A DNA stretch of 64,000 bases from Simiduia aestuariiviva. Its GTDB lineage: Bacteria; Pseudomonadota; Gammaproteobacteria; Pseudomonadales; Cellvibrionaceae. The stretch covers positions 1,164,110 through 1,228,109 of the forward strand of contig NZ_JACHXZ010000001.1 of the NCBI RefSeq assembly GCF_014192475.1. Direction: 5' to 3'. The translations under genes and the position numbers were made by a program. The notes beneath the pieces were generated by a model. The model was given only the letters and a program-made list of their open reading frames with translations. It was not told the DNA's origin and did not search any database. How positions within the stretch are numbered: the stretch's first letter is position 1; each line of letters starts with the position of its first letter. Of this stretch, positions 34,021 to 43,509 are shown piece after piece.

Positions 34021-34404
34021 GTGGAAAATGAACGGAAAGGGTCGCAGCAGGGTGTCGCGCGCATTGTCAAAGCGACGCGTTATTCGTGGCAGGGCTTTAA
34101 GGCGAGCTGGCAAACCGAGGCGGCATTTCGCGAGGAGGCGCTGTTGGCTGCGGTGCTCTTGCCTCTGGCGGTGTGGCTGGATGTCACCACCGTCGAGCGG
34201 GTGCTGCTGATTGCCGCCGTGTTGTTGGTGTTGGTGGTGGAGTTGATCAACAGTGCCTTGGAGGCGGTGGTGGACCGCGTGGGGCTGCAGCACCACGCCC
34301 TGTCGGGCAAGGCCAAAGACGCGGGATCGGCGGCGGTGTTCACCACCTTGACCATTGCCATTTTTACCTGGGTGTTGATCGTCGGCGAGCGCTATTTTTG
34401 GTAG
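34021..34404 (+). CDS. dgkA: Diacylglycerol kinase, prokaryotic type
   Basis: 127-aa integral membrane kinase that phosphorylates diacylglycerol (recycling lipid from osmoregulated glucan or lipopolysaccharide synthesis). Three transmembrane helices. Hallmarks: FREEALL, VELINSALEAVVDR (catalytic Glu) and KDAGSAAV. The start is GTG 34021, 8 bp after AAGAGGGA, giving the family's normal length; an open extension upstream to 33835 is not needed. It converges with argF. No operon partner. Confidence 0.95.
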   Translation: MENERKGSQQGVARIVKATRYSWQGFKASWQTEAAFREEALLAAVLLPLAVWLDVTTVERVLLIAAVLLVLVVELINSALEAVVDRVGLQHHALSGKAKDAGSAAVFTTLTIAIFTWVLIVGERYFW

Positions 34405-34498
34405 CGGTAAAGGCAAAGGAACACACTGTGGGAGTGGCCGTGAGCGCGACGGTCACTGTCGCGCCCAGTTCGTTGCCTGTTTGAGTGCCTGTTAAATG

Positions 34499-34523
34499 CC
34501 AGTGGCCAGTGGCCAGTGGCCAG
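34499..34523. repeat. 7-bp tandem repeat between dgkA and argF
   Basis: CCAGTGG repeats three and a half times (34499-34523), ending 10 bp before the argF stop. A separate 7-bp hairpin GCGCGAC/GTCGCGC lies at 34444-34464 and may mark the transcript ends of these convergent genes. Confidence 0.8.
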
Positions 34524-34532
34524 CGCGAGGCG

Positions 34533-35444
34533 CTAGCGGCTGCCCAATAAAAATAACATTAATGCCTTTTGCGCGTGCATGCGGTTTTCGGCTTGGTCCC
34601 ACACTTTGCTGATGTGCGGGTCTTCCAGTAATTCCGCAGACACTTCCTCTTCTCTGTGCGCGGGCAGGCAGTGCAAAAAGATGGCGTCGCTGGCGGCCTT
34701 GGCCATGAGCGCGTGGTCAACCTTAAAGTCTTTGAAGGCGCGCATGCGAATCTGTTGTTCTTCCTCTTGGCCCATTGAGGCCCACACATCGGTGGTGACC
34801 ATGTGCGCACCGGCCACGGCCGCGGTGGGGTCGTTAAAAATTTGCACCTGATTGCCCGCGTTGGCGAGAAATTCGGCGTTGGGTTCATAGCCCGGTGGGC
34901 AGGCGATGTGCAAGGTGAAGCCAAACTTTAGCGCGGCATTGATGTAGGACTGGCACATGTTGTTGCCATCGCCCACCCAGGCCACGGTTTTGCCGGCAAT
35001 GGGGCCGCGGTGTTCGGTGAAGGTTTGCACGTCGGCGAGCAGCTGACAGGGGTGCAGTTTGTCGGTGAGAGCGTTGATAACCGGCACCGACGAATACTGC
35101 GCAAAGCGCTCCAAGCCCTCGTGGGCAAAGGTGCGAATCATAACGATGTCCACCATGCGCGAGAGCACGCGCGCGGTGTCTTCGATGGGTTCGCCGCGCC
35201 CCAGCTGGGTGTCCCGTGGCGATAGAAAAATGGCGCTGCCGCCCAATTGCGCCATGCCCGCTTCAAATGACACGCGGGTGCGGGTGGAGGATTTTTCGAA
35301 AATCATGCCCAGCACTTTGCCTGTCAGTGGGCGCGGTCCCTTACCTTCGCGGTGCAAGGTGCGCAGCTCTGAGGCGTGCGCAATAACGTGGTTAAGTTCC
35401 TCGGTGCTGAGGTCGTCCAGTGATAAAAAATGTCTGCAACTCAT
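34533..35444 (-). CDS. argF: Ornithine carbamoyltransferase
   Basis: 303 aa; carbamoyl phosphate plus ornithine to citrulline in arginine synthesis. Motifs: [10 protein letters not shown] (carbamoyl phosphate loop), [13 protein letters not shown] and HCLPAHR. The start is ATG at 35444 (MSCRHFLSL); the frame extends 15 codons farther but without a better start. It lies about 100 bp downstream of argD on the same strand, so the two arginine genes probably form one transcript. Confidence 0.96.
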   Translation of the reverse strand: MSCRHFLSLDDLSTEELNHVIAHASELRTLHREGKGPRPLTGKVLGMIFEKSSTRTRVSFEAGMAQLGGSAIFLSPRDTQLGRGEPIEDTARVLSRMVDIVMIRTFAHEGLERFAQYSSVPVINALTDKLHPCQLLADVQTFTEHRGPIAGKTVAWVGDGNNMCQSYINAALKFGFTLHIACPPGYEPNAEFLANAGNQVQIFNDPTAAVAGAHMVTTDVWASMGQEEEQQIRMRAFKDFKVDHALMAKAASDAIFLHCLPAHREEEVSAELLEDPHISKVWDQAENRMHAQKALMLFLLGSR

Positions 35445-35542
35445 GGTCTTAGTTTCTAGTTTTGTGTGTGACTCTCCGGGCGCAGGCAATCCTGCGCCAG
35501 AGCGTGTTGTGGGCCGACCTCTGTGTGCCTTGGCCCGCGAAT

Positions 35543-36721
35543 TCAGGCGGCGGGGCTAAAGTTTTTCACCAGTTCGATCACGCCCTCGCACAACTCGGTA
35601 AAATCCTCGTCGTTAATATTGAGCGTGGGCAGCAGCCGCAAGGTATTGCCGGCGGTGACGTTGAGCAGCAGGCCACGCGCGCGCGCCAGGCCCACCAACT
35701 CGCCACAGGGTGCGTTGAGCTCGACGCCCACCATCAGGCCCTTGCCGCGAATATCCACAACCTGCGGCAGGTCGGCCACCGCCGTGCTCAGGCGTTGCAG
35801 CAGCTCTGCCCCGCGATTGGCGGCCAAGGTGATGCAGCCCTCGCGCTCGAGTGTGTCGAGCACCGCCAGTGCCACTGTGCAGGCCAGCGGATTGCCGCCA
35901 AAGGTGGTGCCGTGATTGCCCGCCTGCAGCACCTTGGCGGCGGCGCCGCGCGCGAGGCAGGCGCCAATGGGAAAGCCGTTGCCCAAACCCTTGGCGGTGG
36001 TGACCACATCGGGCAGGATTCCGTTGTGTTGGTAGGCGAAAAATTTTCCGGTGCGGCCGTTGCCCGTTTGTATTTCGTCGAGCATGAGCAGCCAACCCCG
36101 GGCGTCACACAACTGGCGCAATTGATTTAAATAATCCGGCGCGGGCACGTGCACGCCGCCTTCACCCTGAATGGGTTCCACCAATACCGCCACAATTTGA
36201 TCGTTGTGGGCGAGCGCGGCCACCGCTGCGGGATCGTCGTAGGGCACGCGCACAAAACCTTCTACTAAGGGCGCAAAGCCCGCTTGCACTTTGCTGTTGC
36301 CGGTGGCCGACAGGGCGCCCATGGTGCGGCCGTGGAAGCTGTGTTCCATCACGACGATGGTGGGGCAGGTTTTGCCCTGTTCATTGCCCCACTTGCGCGC
36401 CAGTTTGATCGCCGCTTCGTTGGCCTCGGTGCCGGAGTTACAGAAAAATGCGTTGTCCATGCCCGCAAGCTGCACCAGTTTTTCAGCGAGTTTTTCTTGC
36501 GCGGGAATGTTGTACAGATTGGAGGTGTGCACCAAGGTGTCGGCTTGGGTGGCGATGGCTTCGGTGATGGCGGGGTGACAGTGACCCAGCCCGCACACGG
36601 CAATGCCTGAAATGCCATCCAAGTAGGCGTTGCCCGCGTCGTCCCACACGCGTGCGCCGCGGCCCTTCACCAAGGTTAAGGTTCGGTCGCCGTAGTTGTT
36701 CATCAATGCCGCTGTGGTCAT
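35543..36721 (-). CDS. argD: Acetylornithine aminotransferase
   Basis: 392-aa PLP-dependent class III aminotransferase of arginine synthesis (N-acetylornithine to the semialdehyde), possibly also succinyldiaminopimelate in lysine synthesis. Motifs: [48 protein letters not shown] (PLP Asp region) and [14 protein letters not shown] with the PLP Lys. It starts with ATG at 36721 and is first in an argD-argF unit. The hairpin just upstream belongs to the preceding gene. Confidence 0.96.
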   Translation of the reverse strand: MTTAALMNNYGDRTLTLVKGRGARVWDDAGNAYLDGISGIAVCGLGHCHPAITEAIATQADTLVHTSNLYNIPAQEKLAEKLVQLAGMDNAFFCNSGTEANEAAIKLARKWGNEQGKTCPTIVVMEHSFHGRTMGALSATGNSKVQAGFAPLVEGFVRVPYDDPAAVAALAHNDQIVAVLVEPIQGEGGVHVPAPDYLNQLRQLCDARGWLLMLDEIQTGNGRTGKFFAYQHNGILPDVVTTAKGLGNGFPIGACLARGAAAKVLQAGNHGTTFGGNPLACTVALAVLDTLEREGCITLAANRGAELLQRLSTAVADLPQVVDIRGKGLMVGVELNAPCGELVGLARARGLLLNVTAGNTLRLLPTLNINDEDFTELCEGVIELVKNFSPAA

Positions 36722-36752
36722 CGCCGCTAATCCTTTGATATGTAAGGGCTTT

Positions 36753-36782
36753 AAATAAAAAACCGCAGAATCTGCGGTTTGT
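36753..36782 (-). terminator. Terminator of the DUF1704 peptidase gene
   Basis: In the minus orientation: AAACCGCAG, loop ATT, CTGCGGTTTTTTATTT (36755-36780). It lies between the DUF1704 gene (ending 36878) and argD. It could also regulate read-through into argD. Confidence 0.85.
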
Positions 36783-36877
36783 GTATAGCTAAAGTGCAGA
36801 ATATTCTATTTATAGCCGGTGCACTTGGCAAGGGTTGCTGCCCGTTATTTCTGTGCACCGCGCCGTGCGCGCGCCAA

Positions 36878-38161
36878 TTACGATAGCAGGGACGCGTAAT
36901 CGGATTCCAATTGTTGAAAGTTTAGCCCGGCAATGAAGCGGCTGAAGCTGAGCCACGCGGCCAATCCTTTCAGGTCGGCAAAGTGCGGCGGCACGAACTT
37001 GGGCGGCACGATGATGCCCTCTTGCATCAGTTGCACCACGGTGGGCATGTCTTCCAACTGGATTTTGCCCACAAACAACAGGGGCAGTTTGTCGAGCTTG
37101 CCCTGGGCCACGGCCAGCCGCATGAAGTTAAAGGTTTGCACAAAGCCTTTCATGTAGGCGATGTCTTTGGTGAAGGGTTTGCCGGTGGGCGTGCTGCCGC
37201 GGAACACGCGGCTGGCGATCTGATAGCTGTCGTCTTCCGACAATTCCTTTTCGCGCAGGTAGTTGTAGACCTCGATAAAATCGGCGCCATCTTCGGCCAA
37301 GGTCACCGCCCGCACGCGGTTGATGAGTTTGTACAGGCGCGTGGGCGTCGAGCGCAGGGTAATGATTTCCGTTAATACCGCGAGCCCTTCTTGGGTCACG
37401 GTGGAGGAGGGCTGGCCCTTGCCTAAGAAGGTGCAATAGGGCTGCGCCATGCCGTTCAGCGTGGTGCCCAGATGCACCCATCCCTCGTGGGCTTCGAGCA
37501 CGTCGATGTCGTTGTTGTTGAGCAGCGCGCCCTTGCGGATTTTGATGTAGTCGGTGCCGGCGGCGGCGTCGGCAGTGATGCCGTCGCTGATCATCACGCG
37601 GATGCCGTCGTTGGGAAAGACCTGCCCCATGCGCGCGTTGAGTTCGGCCACGGCCGCCTCGGCGTCGATGTTTTTGGGGTCTTCTTGCATAGACGTGTGT
37701 TTCAGGAGACTGACCAGGGTGGCCTCCATGTTGGTGCCCAGTTGGGCCACGGTGGGATCGCCGGCGTGGAACACGTCGGACGCAGAACCGTAGAGCTCTT
37801 GGGACAAATCGCCGAATTCATCGGTGCCGCGCGCCTCTAGCATGCGCACCACCATTTGGTATTCGCGGCAGGCGCGTCGCATCATGCCCGTGACGGGGCT
37901 CAGTTGGCCGAGCTGGCGATTGATGTCGCGCTCTATGTTGTGAAACTCTTTGCGCTTGTCGTGCGGGTCGAAGCCGAGCGGCGTTTTGTCGTAGTAATTG
38001 TGGGCAATCTGCGGCAGCTGTTGCCCGCGGCTGGCGAAGAACTGGCGTTTGATGTCGGCATCCCACTTGATAGCGTCCAGAATGCGAATGGGTTTTTGGG
38101 CTTCGACAATGCGGTTGGACAGGTCTTTTACCGTCGCGAGGTACTCGGGTGTAGCAGCCAT
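36878..38161 (-). CDS. DUF1704 (MATCAP-like) metallopeptidase, QEGLA motif
   Basis: 427 aa. The family is known as flavohaemoglobin-expression-modulating QEGLA-motif proteins (DUF1704) and is related to eukaryotic MATCAP tyrosine carboxypeptidases. The zinc site is intact: LEAHEGWVHLGTTLNG gives HExxxH, and TVTQEGLAVLTE supplies the downstream Glu. No signal peptide, so it is cytoplasmic. I place the start at ATG 38161 (MAATPEYLA), which gives the family's length; the frame upstream to 38329 lacks similarity. The bacterial substrate is unknown. It is divergent from grxD with about 190 bp between them. Confidence 0.9.
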   Translation of the reverse strand: MAATPEYLATVKDLSNRIVEAQKPIRILDAIKWDADIKRQFFASRGQQLPQIAHNYYDKTPLGFDPHDKRKEFHNIERDINRQLGQLSPVTGMMRRACREYQMVVRMLEARGTDEFGDLSQELYGSASDVFHAGDPTVAQLGTNMEATLVSLLKHTSMQEDPKNIDAEAAVAELNARMGQVFPNDGIRVMISDGITADAAAGTDYIKIRKGALLNNNDIDVLEAHEGWVHLGTTLNGMAQPYCTFLGKGQPSSTVTQEGLAVLTEIITLRSTPTRLYKLINRVRAVTLAEDGADFIEVYNYLREKELSEDDSYQIASRVFRGSTPTGKPFTKDIAYMKGFVQTFNFMRLAVAQGKLDKLPLLFVGKIQLEDMPTVVQLMQEGIIVPPKFVPPHFADLKGLAAWLSFSRFIAGLNFQQLESDYASLLS

Positions 38162-38352
38162 GAATAGTCCTTGGTGGCGAGTGCAAAAAAAGGCCGTTGT
38201 GCAGTAACTGTATAGCAGCTTGTGCTTCGAAAATAGCGGGCCGTAGCGAAAGCGGGTGTGCTTGGGGTAGAATGCGCGCCAATACCTGAGCGCGTCACTC
38301 GGAATTGCGGCGCGTTCAATTGGCATCACAGGCTTAGAAGTGGGGGTTATCT

Positions 38353-38667
38353 GTGGACACTATCGAAACGATCAAGCAACAAATTAGCGAAAACACCATC
38401 ATCTTATACATGAAGGGTTCGCCCAATGCGCCCCAGTGTGGTTTCTCGCAACGCGCATCGCAGGCCATCATGGCGTGTGGCCAGCGCTTTGCCTATGTGG
38501 ACATTTTGTCCAACCCAGAGATTCGCAGTGAGCTGCCAAAATACGCCAACTGGCCAACTTTCCCGCAGTTGTGGGTGAAGGGCGAGTTGATCGGCGGTTG
38601 CGACATCATCACCGAGATGCATACCAAGGGTGAATTGAAGCCCTTGTTGGACGAAGCCTCTAGCTAA
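38353..38667 (+). CDS. grxD: Monothiol glutaredoxin Grx4
   Basis: 104-aa CGFS-type glutaredoxin that binds and transfers [2Fe-2S] clusters, with glutathione as co-ligand. The active site is PQCGFSQ, with the family's WPTFPQLWVKGELIGGCDI following. The start is GTG 38353, 7 bp after a GGGGG Shine-Dalgarno. Monocistronic with its own terminator. Confidence 0.96.
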   Translation: MDTIETIKQQISENTIILYMKGSPNAPQCGFSQRASQAIMACGQRFAYVDILSNPEIRSELPKYANWPTFPQLWVKGELIGGCDIITEMHTKGELKPLLDEASS

Positions 38668-38684
38668 GGCGCGTCATAGTGAGC

Positions 38685-38709
38685 AAAGCCCCGAATGGGG
38701 CTTTTTTTT
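38685..38709 (+). terminator. Terminator of grxD
   Basis: AAAGCCCC (38685-38692), loop GAAT, GGGGCTTT (38697-38704), followed by five more T. Confidence 0.95.
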
Positions 38710-38836
38710 CGCCTGCGATTTCACTTTGGTTGGAAATTAACTTTAGTTATATAAACAGCGTCAAATAATCTTAGACTTTATAACGGGGCTATTTTATGTT
38801 GCTGCCTTTCCCTGCAACCCCGTGTGTTTGTGCCCT

Positions 38837-40639
38837 ATGGTGAATTTGTTTGCGTATTCCGAGACGCTGTCGCTGCTGCTAGTGACGGGGCTCTTGCTGT
38901 GGATGCTCTACGCCTTTGTGCGCGAACAATTCAGCCCCGATGTGGTGGTGGGCATCGCCGTTGCCGTGCTGCTGGTGACGGGGCTGCTGGAAAGCAAAGA
39001 GGTGCTGGGGGTACTCAGCAATAACGCCCCTGCGACCATCGCCTGTATGTTTATTTTGTCGGCGGCGCTCGAGCGCACCGGCTGTGTGGATTGGTTGGCC
39101 AATCGCATCATGGCGGCGTCTGGCACTAGCCCCCGGCAGGCGCTGTTGGTGTTGATGTTGTCGGCCATGGCCATGTCGGCGTTTATCAACAACACGCCGG
39201 TGGTGGCCATTTTTACGCCGGTGGCCATCGCGCTGGCGGCCAGCCGCAATATCAAGCCCTCGAAACTGTTGATTCCGCTGTCCTACGCCACCATTTTGGG
39301 CGGCACCATGACCATGATTGGTACCTCCACCAACATTTTGGCCGATGGCGTGGCGCGCGACTACGGCATGACGCCGTTTTCCATGTTTGAAATTACCGCG
39401 CTGGGCCTGGGCATGGCGTTGGTGGGGGTGACCTTTATCGTGCTGTTTTCGCACCGGCTGTTGCCGGACCGGGAAACCCTGTCGAATCAGCTGCGTATGA
39501 GCGGTGAGCGCACCTTCATGACCGACCTGATGGTGCCGCACAATTCACCCATGATCGGTAAAACCATTGGCGAGGCCGACTTAAACGGCAACAGCGGCAA
39601 TCAGGTGTTGCGCATTTTTCGCGGCGATGAAGAGTTGACCGAGCCGGCGCGCAGCACGGTGTTGCAGTCGGGCGATCGATTGATTCTGCACACCAACATG
39701 CAAGATGTGGTGGAGTTGCGTGAAAACGGGCTGCTGGAATTTACCGCCAATGGCGACGATAAATTTGAAACCATCACCACCCGCGATGTGATTTTGGTGG
39801 AGGCCATTGTGGGTCGCAACTCGCGCTATTGCGATCGCCCCATGCGCGACCTCAACCTCACGGCCCGCTACGGCATTCACGTGCTGGCGGTGCACCGCCA
39901 AGACGAAAATATTCAGACCAATCTCGACGACCTGCAACTGCAATTTGGCGACGTCATGTTGGTGGAGGGCAGTGCCGTCCAAATTAAAAAGTTTTCTGAT
40001 AACGGCGACATGATCTCGCTCAACGCGGTGCAAGAGCGCGCCTATCGGCGGGACAAGGCGCCCTTGGCTATCACCGCCGTGTTGGCGGTGATGGGTTTGG
40101 CGGCCTTTAACGTAATGCCCATCGAAGGGCTGGCCCTGGTGGCGGCGGCGGCGGTGATTATGACCGGCTGTTTGGATGTGGACGACGCCTATAAGTCGGT
40201 GGAGTGGCGCATCCTGATGATTATCCTCGGCATGCTGGCGTTTAGCCTGGCCATGTCGAAAGTGGGCTTGGTGCAATTAATTGTCGATCAGTTCTTGGTG
40301 TGGGCGCCGTTCTTGGGGCCCTGGTTAATGTTGAGCCTCATTTATTTACTGACATCGATACTGACGGAGATATTGTCCAACAACGCGGTGGCCGTCTTGG
40401 TGGTGCCCGTGGCCATTGGCCTCGCGCAGCAGATGGGTGTCGATCCTCGCCCCTTTGTAGTGGCCGTGATGTTTGCCGCCAGTGCCAGCTTTGCCACGCC
40501 CATTGGCTACCAGACCAATACCTTCGTCTATTCCGCCGGCGGCTACCGCTTTAGCGACTTCCTGCGCTTGGGGGTACCGCTCAATATCGCCATGTGGTTG
40601 GTGGGCTCTGCGGTCATTCCGCTGATCTGGTCGTTCTGA
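38837..40639 (+). CDS. SLC13/DASS-type permease with two RCK-C domains
   Basis: About 600-aa inner membrane transporter. About five helices (N-terminal half), then two RCK_C (TrkA-C) regulatory domains (about 215-300 and 305-390; MIGKTIGEADL, IHVLAVHRQDENI, GDVMLVEG), then a second set of helices. Motifs AFINNTPVVAIFTPV and ILSNNAVAVLVVP are the paired SNT/NNT substrate loops. Members carry dicarboxylates, sulfate or other anions coupled to sodium; the substrate here is not determinable. The likely start is ATG 38837, though GTG 38822 is possible. The gene is alone on its transcript. Confidence 0.88.
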   Translation: MVNLFAYSETLSLLLVTGLLLWMLYAFVREQFSPDVVVGIAVAVLLVTGLLESKEVLGVLSNNAPATIACMFILSAALERTGCVDWLANRIMAASGTSPRQALLVLMLSAMAMSAFINNTPVVAIFTPVAIALAASRNIKPSKLLIPLSYATILGGTMTMIGTSTNILADGVARDYGMTPFSMFEITALGLGMALVGVTFIVLFSHRLLPDRETLSNQLRMSGERTFMTDLMVPHNSPMIGKTIGEADLNGNSGNQVLRIFRGDEELTEPARSTVLQSGDRLILHTNMQDVVELRENGLLEFTANGDDKFETITTRDVILVEAIVGRNSRYCDRPMRDLNLTARYGIHVLAVHRQDENIQTNLDDLQLQFGDVMLVEGSAVQIKKFSDNGDMISLNAVQERAYRRDKAPLAITAVLAVMGLAAFNVMPIEGLALVAAAAVIMTGCLDVDDAYKSVEWRILMIILGMLAFSLAMSKVGLVQLIVDQFLVWAPFLGPWLMLSLIYLLTSILTEILSNNAVAVLVVPVAIGLAQQMGVDPRPFVVAVMFAASASFATPIGYQTNTFVYSAGGYRFSDFLRLGVPLNIAMWLVGSAVIPLIWSF

Positions 40640-40866
40640 TATCCCACAAGCTATAACTCTGCCGTCCGCGCTGCTGCCGTTTTCATGGCGTCGTCCATCG
40701 CCCGTCGTTCGGGTCTTCTGAGGCTTTTTTTAGTGCTGCTAGGGCGCGGCGTGGGTGGGGCTGGAAGATAAAGCGCAATATTGTTGCGATCGTTGTTGAT
40801 AATGTTTCTCAAGTGCATTAACATTCGCGCCAACTTGAACCAAGACCCATTATTAAGGATGTCACC

Positions 40867-42105
40867 ATGTTTAAACACTCTCTGTTGGCTCTGGCCGTAA
40901 GTAGTATTGCCATGAGCGCTGCCGCACAAGAACCCACCAGTGCGGAGCTGTATGAGTTGATCAAGCAGCAGCAGAAACAGATTGAAGCCCTGCAAAAGAA
41001 GTTGGAGGCCACCGACAAAAAAGTGGTGATCACCGAGCAGGATCTGGGCGCGAAAATTGAAGCCACTGCCGATGCCATTGAGCAGACGGTAGCCGGTGGT
41101 GCGGCCAGCAAGACATCCATTGGCGGTTACGGCGAGTTGCATTTGAACCGCATGAATGGCGTGAATGGAAAATCCGATAAAAATCAAATCGACTTCCATC
41201 GCTTTGTTTTGTTCTTTGGCCATCAGTTCAACAAGAGCGTGCGCTTTTATTCGGAGTTTGAGTTGGAACACGCCTTGGCTGGTGACGGCAAGCCCGGTGA
41301 GGTGGAGCTTGAGCAGGCTTACATCGAGTGGGATTACGCCGGCAACCAAAGCGTTCAGGCCGGTGTGTTTTTGATGCCTGTGGGCATTTTGAATGAAACC
41401 CACGAACCCGACACCTTTTATGGCGTTGAGCGCAACAACGTCGAGAAAAATGTGATCCCTTCAACTTGGTGGGAAGGCGGTTTGAATTTCAAAGGTGAGC
41501 TCGCCGAAGGTTGGAGCTATAACGCTGCTGTGCACTCCGGCTTGGCGATTGATGTGGACGGAGGCAAGTACAAAATTCGCGACGGCCGCAAAAAAGTCGC
41601 CAACGCGCCAGCCGATACCTTTGCCTACACCGGCCGCGTAAAATACACCGGCCTGCCCGGATTGGAATTGGCCGCCACCTTGCAATACCAAGACGATTTA
41701 TTGCAGGGTCAGGGCTCAACCCTGTTAGGTGAGCGCGCCCTTGACGCCACATTGTTCGAGGCGCACGCCGTCTACCAAGTGGGTGATTTTGGTTTGCGCG
41801 CCCTCTACGCCCAGTGGGAATTGAACGACATGATCGACGCGGCGAAAGCGGGTGCCAGTGAGCAAAATGGCTGGTATGTGGAACCTAGCTACCGCATCAA
41901 CGAAAACTGGGGCACCTTCGCGCGCTACAGCACATGGGATAACCAAGCGGCCGATGCGGCCAATTCAGAAAACGTCGAGTGGTCTATTGGCGCCAACTAC
42001 TGGGTTGCACCCACTGCCGTGTTGAAGGTTGATTTGACGCAGCAGGAAGTGGCCGGTGGCAAGACCTACGAGGGTTTCAATCTTGGCGTTGGCTATTCCT
42101 TCTAA
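40867..42105 (+). CDS. Outer membrane porin
   Basis: 412 aa. Signal peptide (1-20, MSAAAQ), a periplasmic coiled coil (about 24-60, ELYELIKQQQKQIEALQKKLEATDK), then a beta barrel starting GGYGELHLNR and ending in Phe (GVGYSF), the usual outer membrane insertion signal. It resembles OprP/O-type and related gammaproteobacterial porins. It precedes an FMN-binding protein and a PepSY-type protein on the same strand (100 bp away). Porins in this position often serve siderophore-independent metal or anion uptake, but the solute is unknown. Confidence 0.88.
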   Translation: MFKHSLLALAVSSIAMSAAAQEPTSAELYELIKQQQKQIEALQKKLEATDKKVVITEQDLGAKIEATADAIEQTVAGGAASKTSIGGYGELHLNRMNGVNGKSDKNQIDFHRFVLFFGHQFNKSVRFYSEFELEHALAGDGKPGEVELEQAYIEWDYAGNQSVQAGVFLMPVGILNETHEPDTFYGVERNNVEKNVIPSTWWEGGLNFKGELAEGWSYNAAVHSGLAIDVDGGKYKIRDGRKKVANAPADTFAYTGRVKYTGLPGLELAATLQYQDDLLQGQGSTLLGERALDATLFEAHAVYQVGDFGLRALYAQWELNDMIDAAKAGASEQNGWYVEPSYRINENWGTFARYSTWDNQAADAANSENVEWSIGANYWVAPTAVLKVDLTQQEVAGGKTYEGFNLGVGYSF

Positions 42106-42204
42106 GGCGAGCCTAGCGGCGCAATTGATTGCGCAACCACGCAGCTGCTGTCGAGTTTTCGGCAGTGGCTGTTTGCACGTTCAGGGTTTGGCTTACTTCG
42201 TGAG

Positions 42205-42825
42205 ATGATGCACCCCATGATTGCGAATGCGTTACGCACACTGTTGATCCTTGCCACCTTGGTGGTTGCCCCGCTGGCACAGGCGCAGCGCGGGGTGTTT
42301 TTGACGGTGGACGACTTCCTTGCCCAGCACTTTGAGGTGCCGCCGGTGAGCGAAAGCTTTTGGTTGTCTGGGGAGCAAAAAGCGATTGCCGAAGAAATTT
42401 TGCAGCGCCCGCCGGGCTTGCGCGCGCGCTATTTTCGCGCCGGCCCTCGCACGGCGTGGGTGCTGGAAGAAATTGGCAAGGAGCTGCCCATCACCGTGGG
42501 TGTGGTGGTAGAGCGGGATCAGGTGGTCAGTTTAGAGGTGCTCGAATACCGTGAAGTGCGCGGTGGTGAGGTGCGCTACGGGAGTTTTACGGCGCAATTC
42601 GACGGCGCGCGTCTGCTGGCGCAGGGCCAGCGGCTCGATCGACACATCGATGGCATTTCGGGCGCCACATTATCCGTGCGCGCGCTGCAAAAGATCGCTA
42701 GACTTGCGCTCTATTTTCACCAACAAACCGAGGCGGCTCACGCCGAAATACCGCCATCAACATGCTCAGAAAAACTTGGCGACCCATCCTGTGGCGCTGG
42801 CACAAACGGATCGGCCTCGCGCTAA
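42205..42825 (+). CDS. FMN-binding domain protein, periplasmic
   Basis: 206 aa. A signal peptide (about 1-27, ending LAQAQ) leads to a small FMN-binding domain of the RnfG/NqrC type. The covalent flavinylation motif DGISGATLS (Thr as FMN attachment site) is at about residues 149-157; the motif is modified by ApbE in characterised relatives. The C-terminal tail contains CSEKLGDPSC. It overlaps the following PepSY-type gene by 64 bp in another frame, so the two are tightly linked. Probable role: periplasmic flavin electron carrier fed by its partner (inference). Confidence 0.88.
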   Translation: MMHPMIANALRTLLILATLVVAPLAQAQRGVFLTVDDFLAQHFEVPPVSESFWLSGEQKAIAEEILQRPPGLRARYFRAGPRTAWVLEEIGKELPITVGVVVERDQVVSLEVLEYREVRGGEVRYGSFTAQFDGARLLAQGQRLDRHIDGISGATLSVRALQKIARLALYFHQQTEAAHAEIPPSTCSEKLGDPSCGAGTNGSASR

Positions 42826-43502
42826 TATTGCTGCTTTTTTGGCTATCGGTCACCGGCATCTTCCTCAATCACACCGATGACTTGGATTTGGCTGAGCAGC
42901 CGCTTGGTCACTCACTGCTGTTAAAACTGTACGGTATCGAACAGCCACAGGTAATTAGCTATGGCGTTGGGCCGTCGGCATGGCTGTCACTGGCGGGCGA
43001 CATGTTGTACTGGAATGACGTCAAACTCACCCGCTGCGCACCGGGGGCGTTCAGCGCAGTGGCCATTGCAGAGCATTTGATTTTGGCGACTTGTGGACAA
43101 GCGCTGTTGCTCTTGTCTGATGGTCAAATTGCCGAGCGTTTGGGGGCCAGCTACGGCACGCCGCAGCCTCTGGGAACGCTGGGGCGGTGCGATGCAACGC
43201 TGTGCATGCAAAGCGGATCACAGCGCTATTTACTGGATTTTGATCAACTGCGTTGGTACCGTACCGAAAGCCCCCTAGAAATCACCTTAGTGCCATCGGA
43301 GCCGCCCTTAGCGCTGCGCGACACATTGAACAAGCAATGGTTGACCACCGACGTGAATTGGGAGCGACTGATGTTGGACTTGCACGCGGGTCGCAGCTTT
43401 GGGTTAGGCCCCTGGCTAATGGATGGCGTTGCCATTTTGATAATGGTGCTATCGCTCAGTGGCTTGGGTATTTGGTTGGCGGGTCGCAAGCGCCGCCGTT
43501 AA
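42762..43502 (+). CDS. PepSY-associated transmembrane protein
   Basis: 246 aa. A PepSY_TM-like N-terminal region (WRPILWRWHKRIGLALILLLFWLSVTG split across about 6-33) gives one membrane helix with a histidine and the LNHTDDL loop. A periplasmic domain of about 170 residues follows, then a C-terminal helix (about 220-240, LIMVLSLSGLGIWLAG). Relatives carry electrons across the membrane, often with iron reductases. The gene overlaps the FMN-binding gene, which supports a two-component redox module. Confidence 0.8.
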   Translation: MLRKTWRPILWRWHKRIGLALILLLFWLSVTGIFLNHTDDLDLAEQPLGHSLLLKLYGIEQPQVISYGVGPSAWLSLAGDMLYWNDVKLTRCAPGAFSAVAIAEHLILATCGQALLLLSDGQIAERLGASYGTPQPLGTLGRCDATLCMQSGSQRYLLDFDQLRWYRTESPLEITLVPSEPPLALRDTLNKQWLTTDVNWERLMLDLHAGRSFGLGPWLMDGVAILIMVLSLSGLGIWLAGRKRRR

Positions 43503-43509
43503 ATGTTGG

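Noticed and set aside
40651-41403. 250-codon minus-strand ORF opposite the porin
   Set aside because: It is antisense to a well supported porin with signal peptide, coiled coil and beta-barrel end; no family resemblance.
42106-42204. GCGCAATTGATTGCGC after the porin as a terminator
   Set aside because: A hairpin is possible but no T-run follows, and the FMN-binding gene begins close by, so read-through is as likely.
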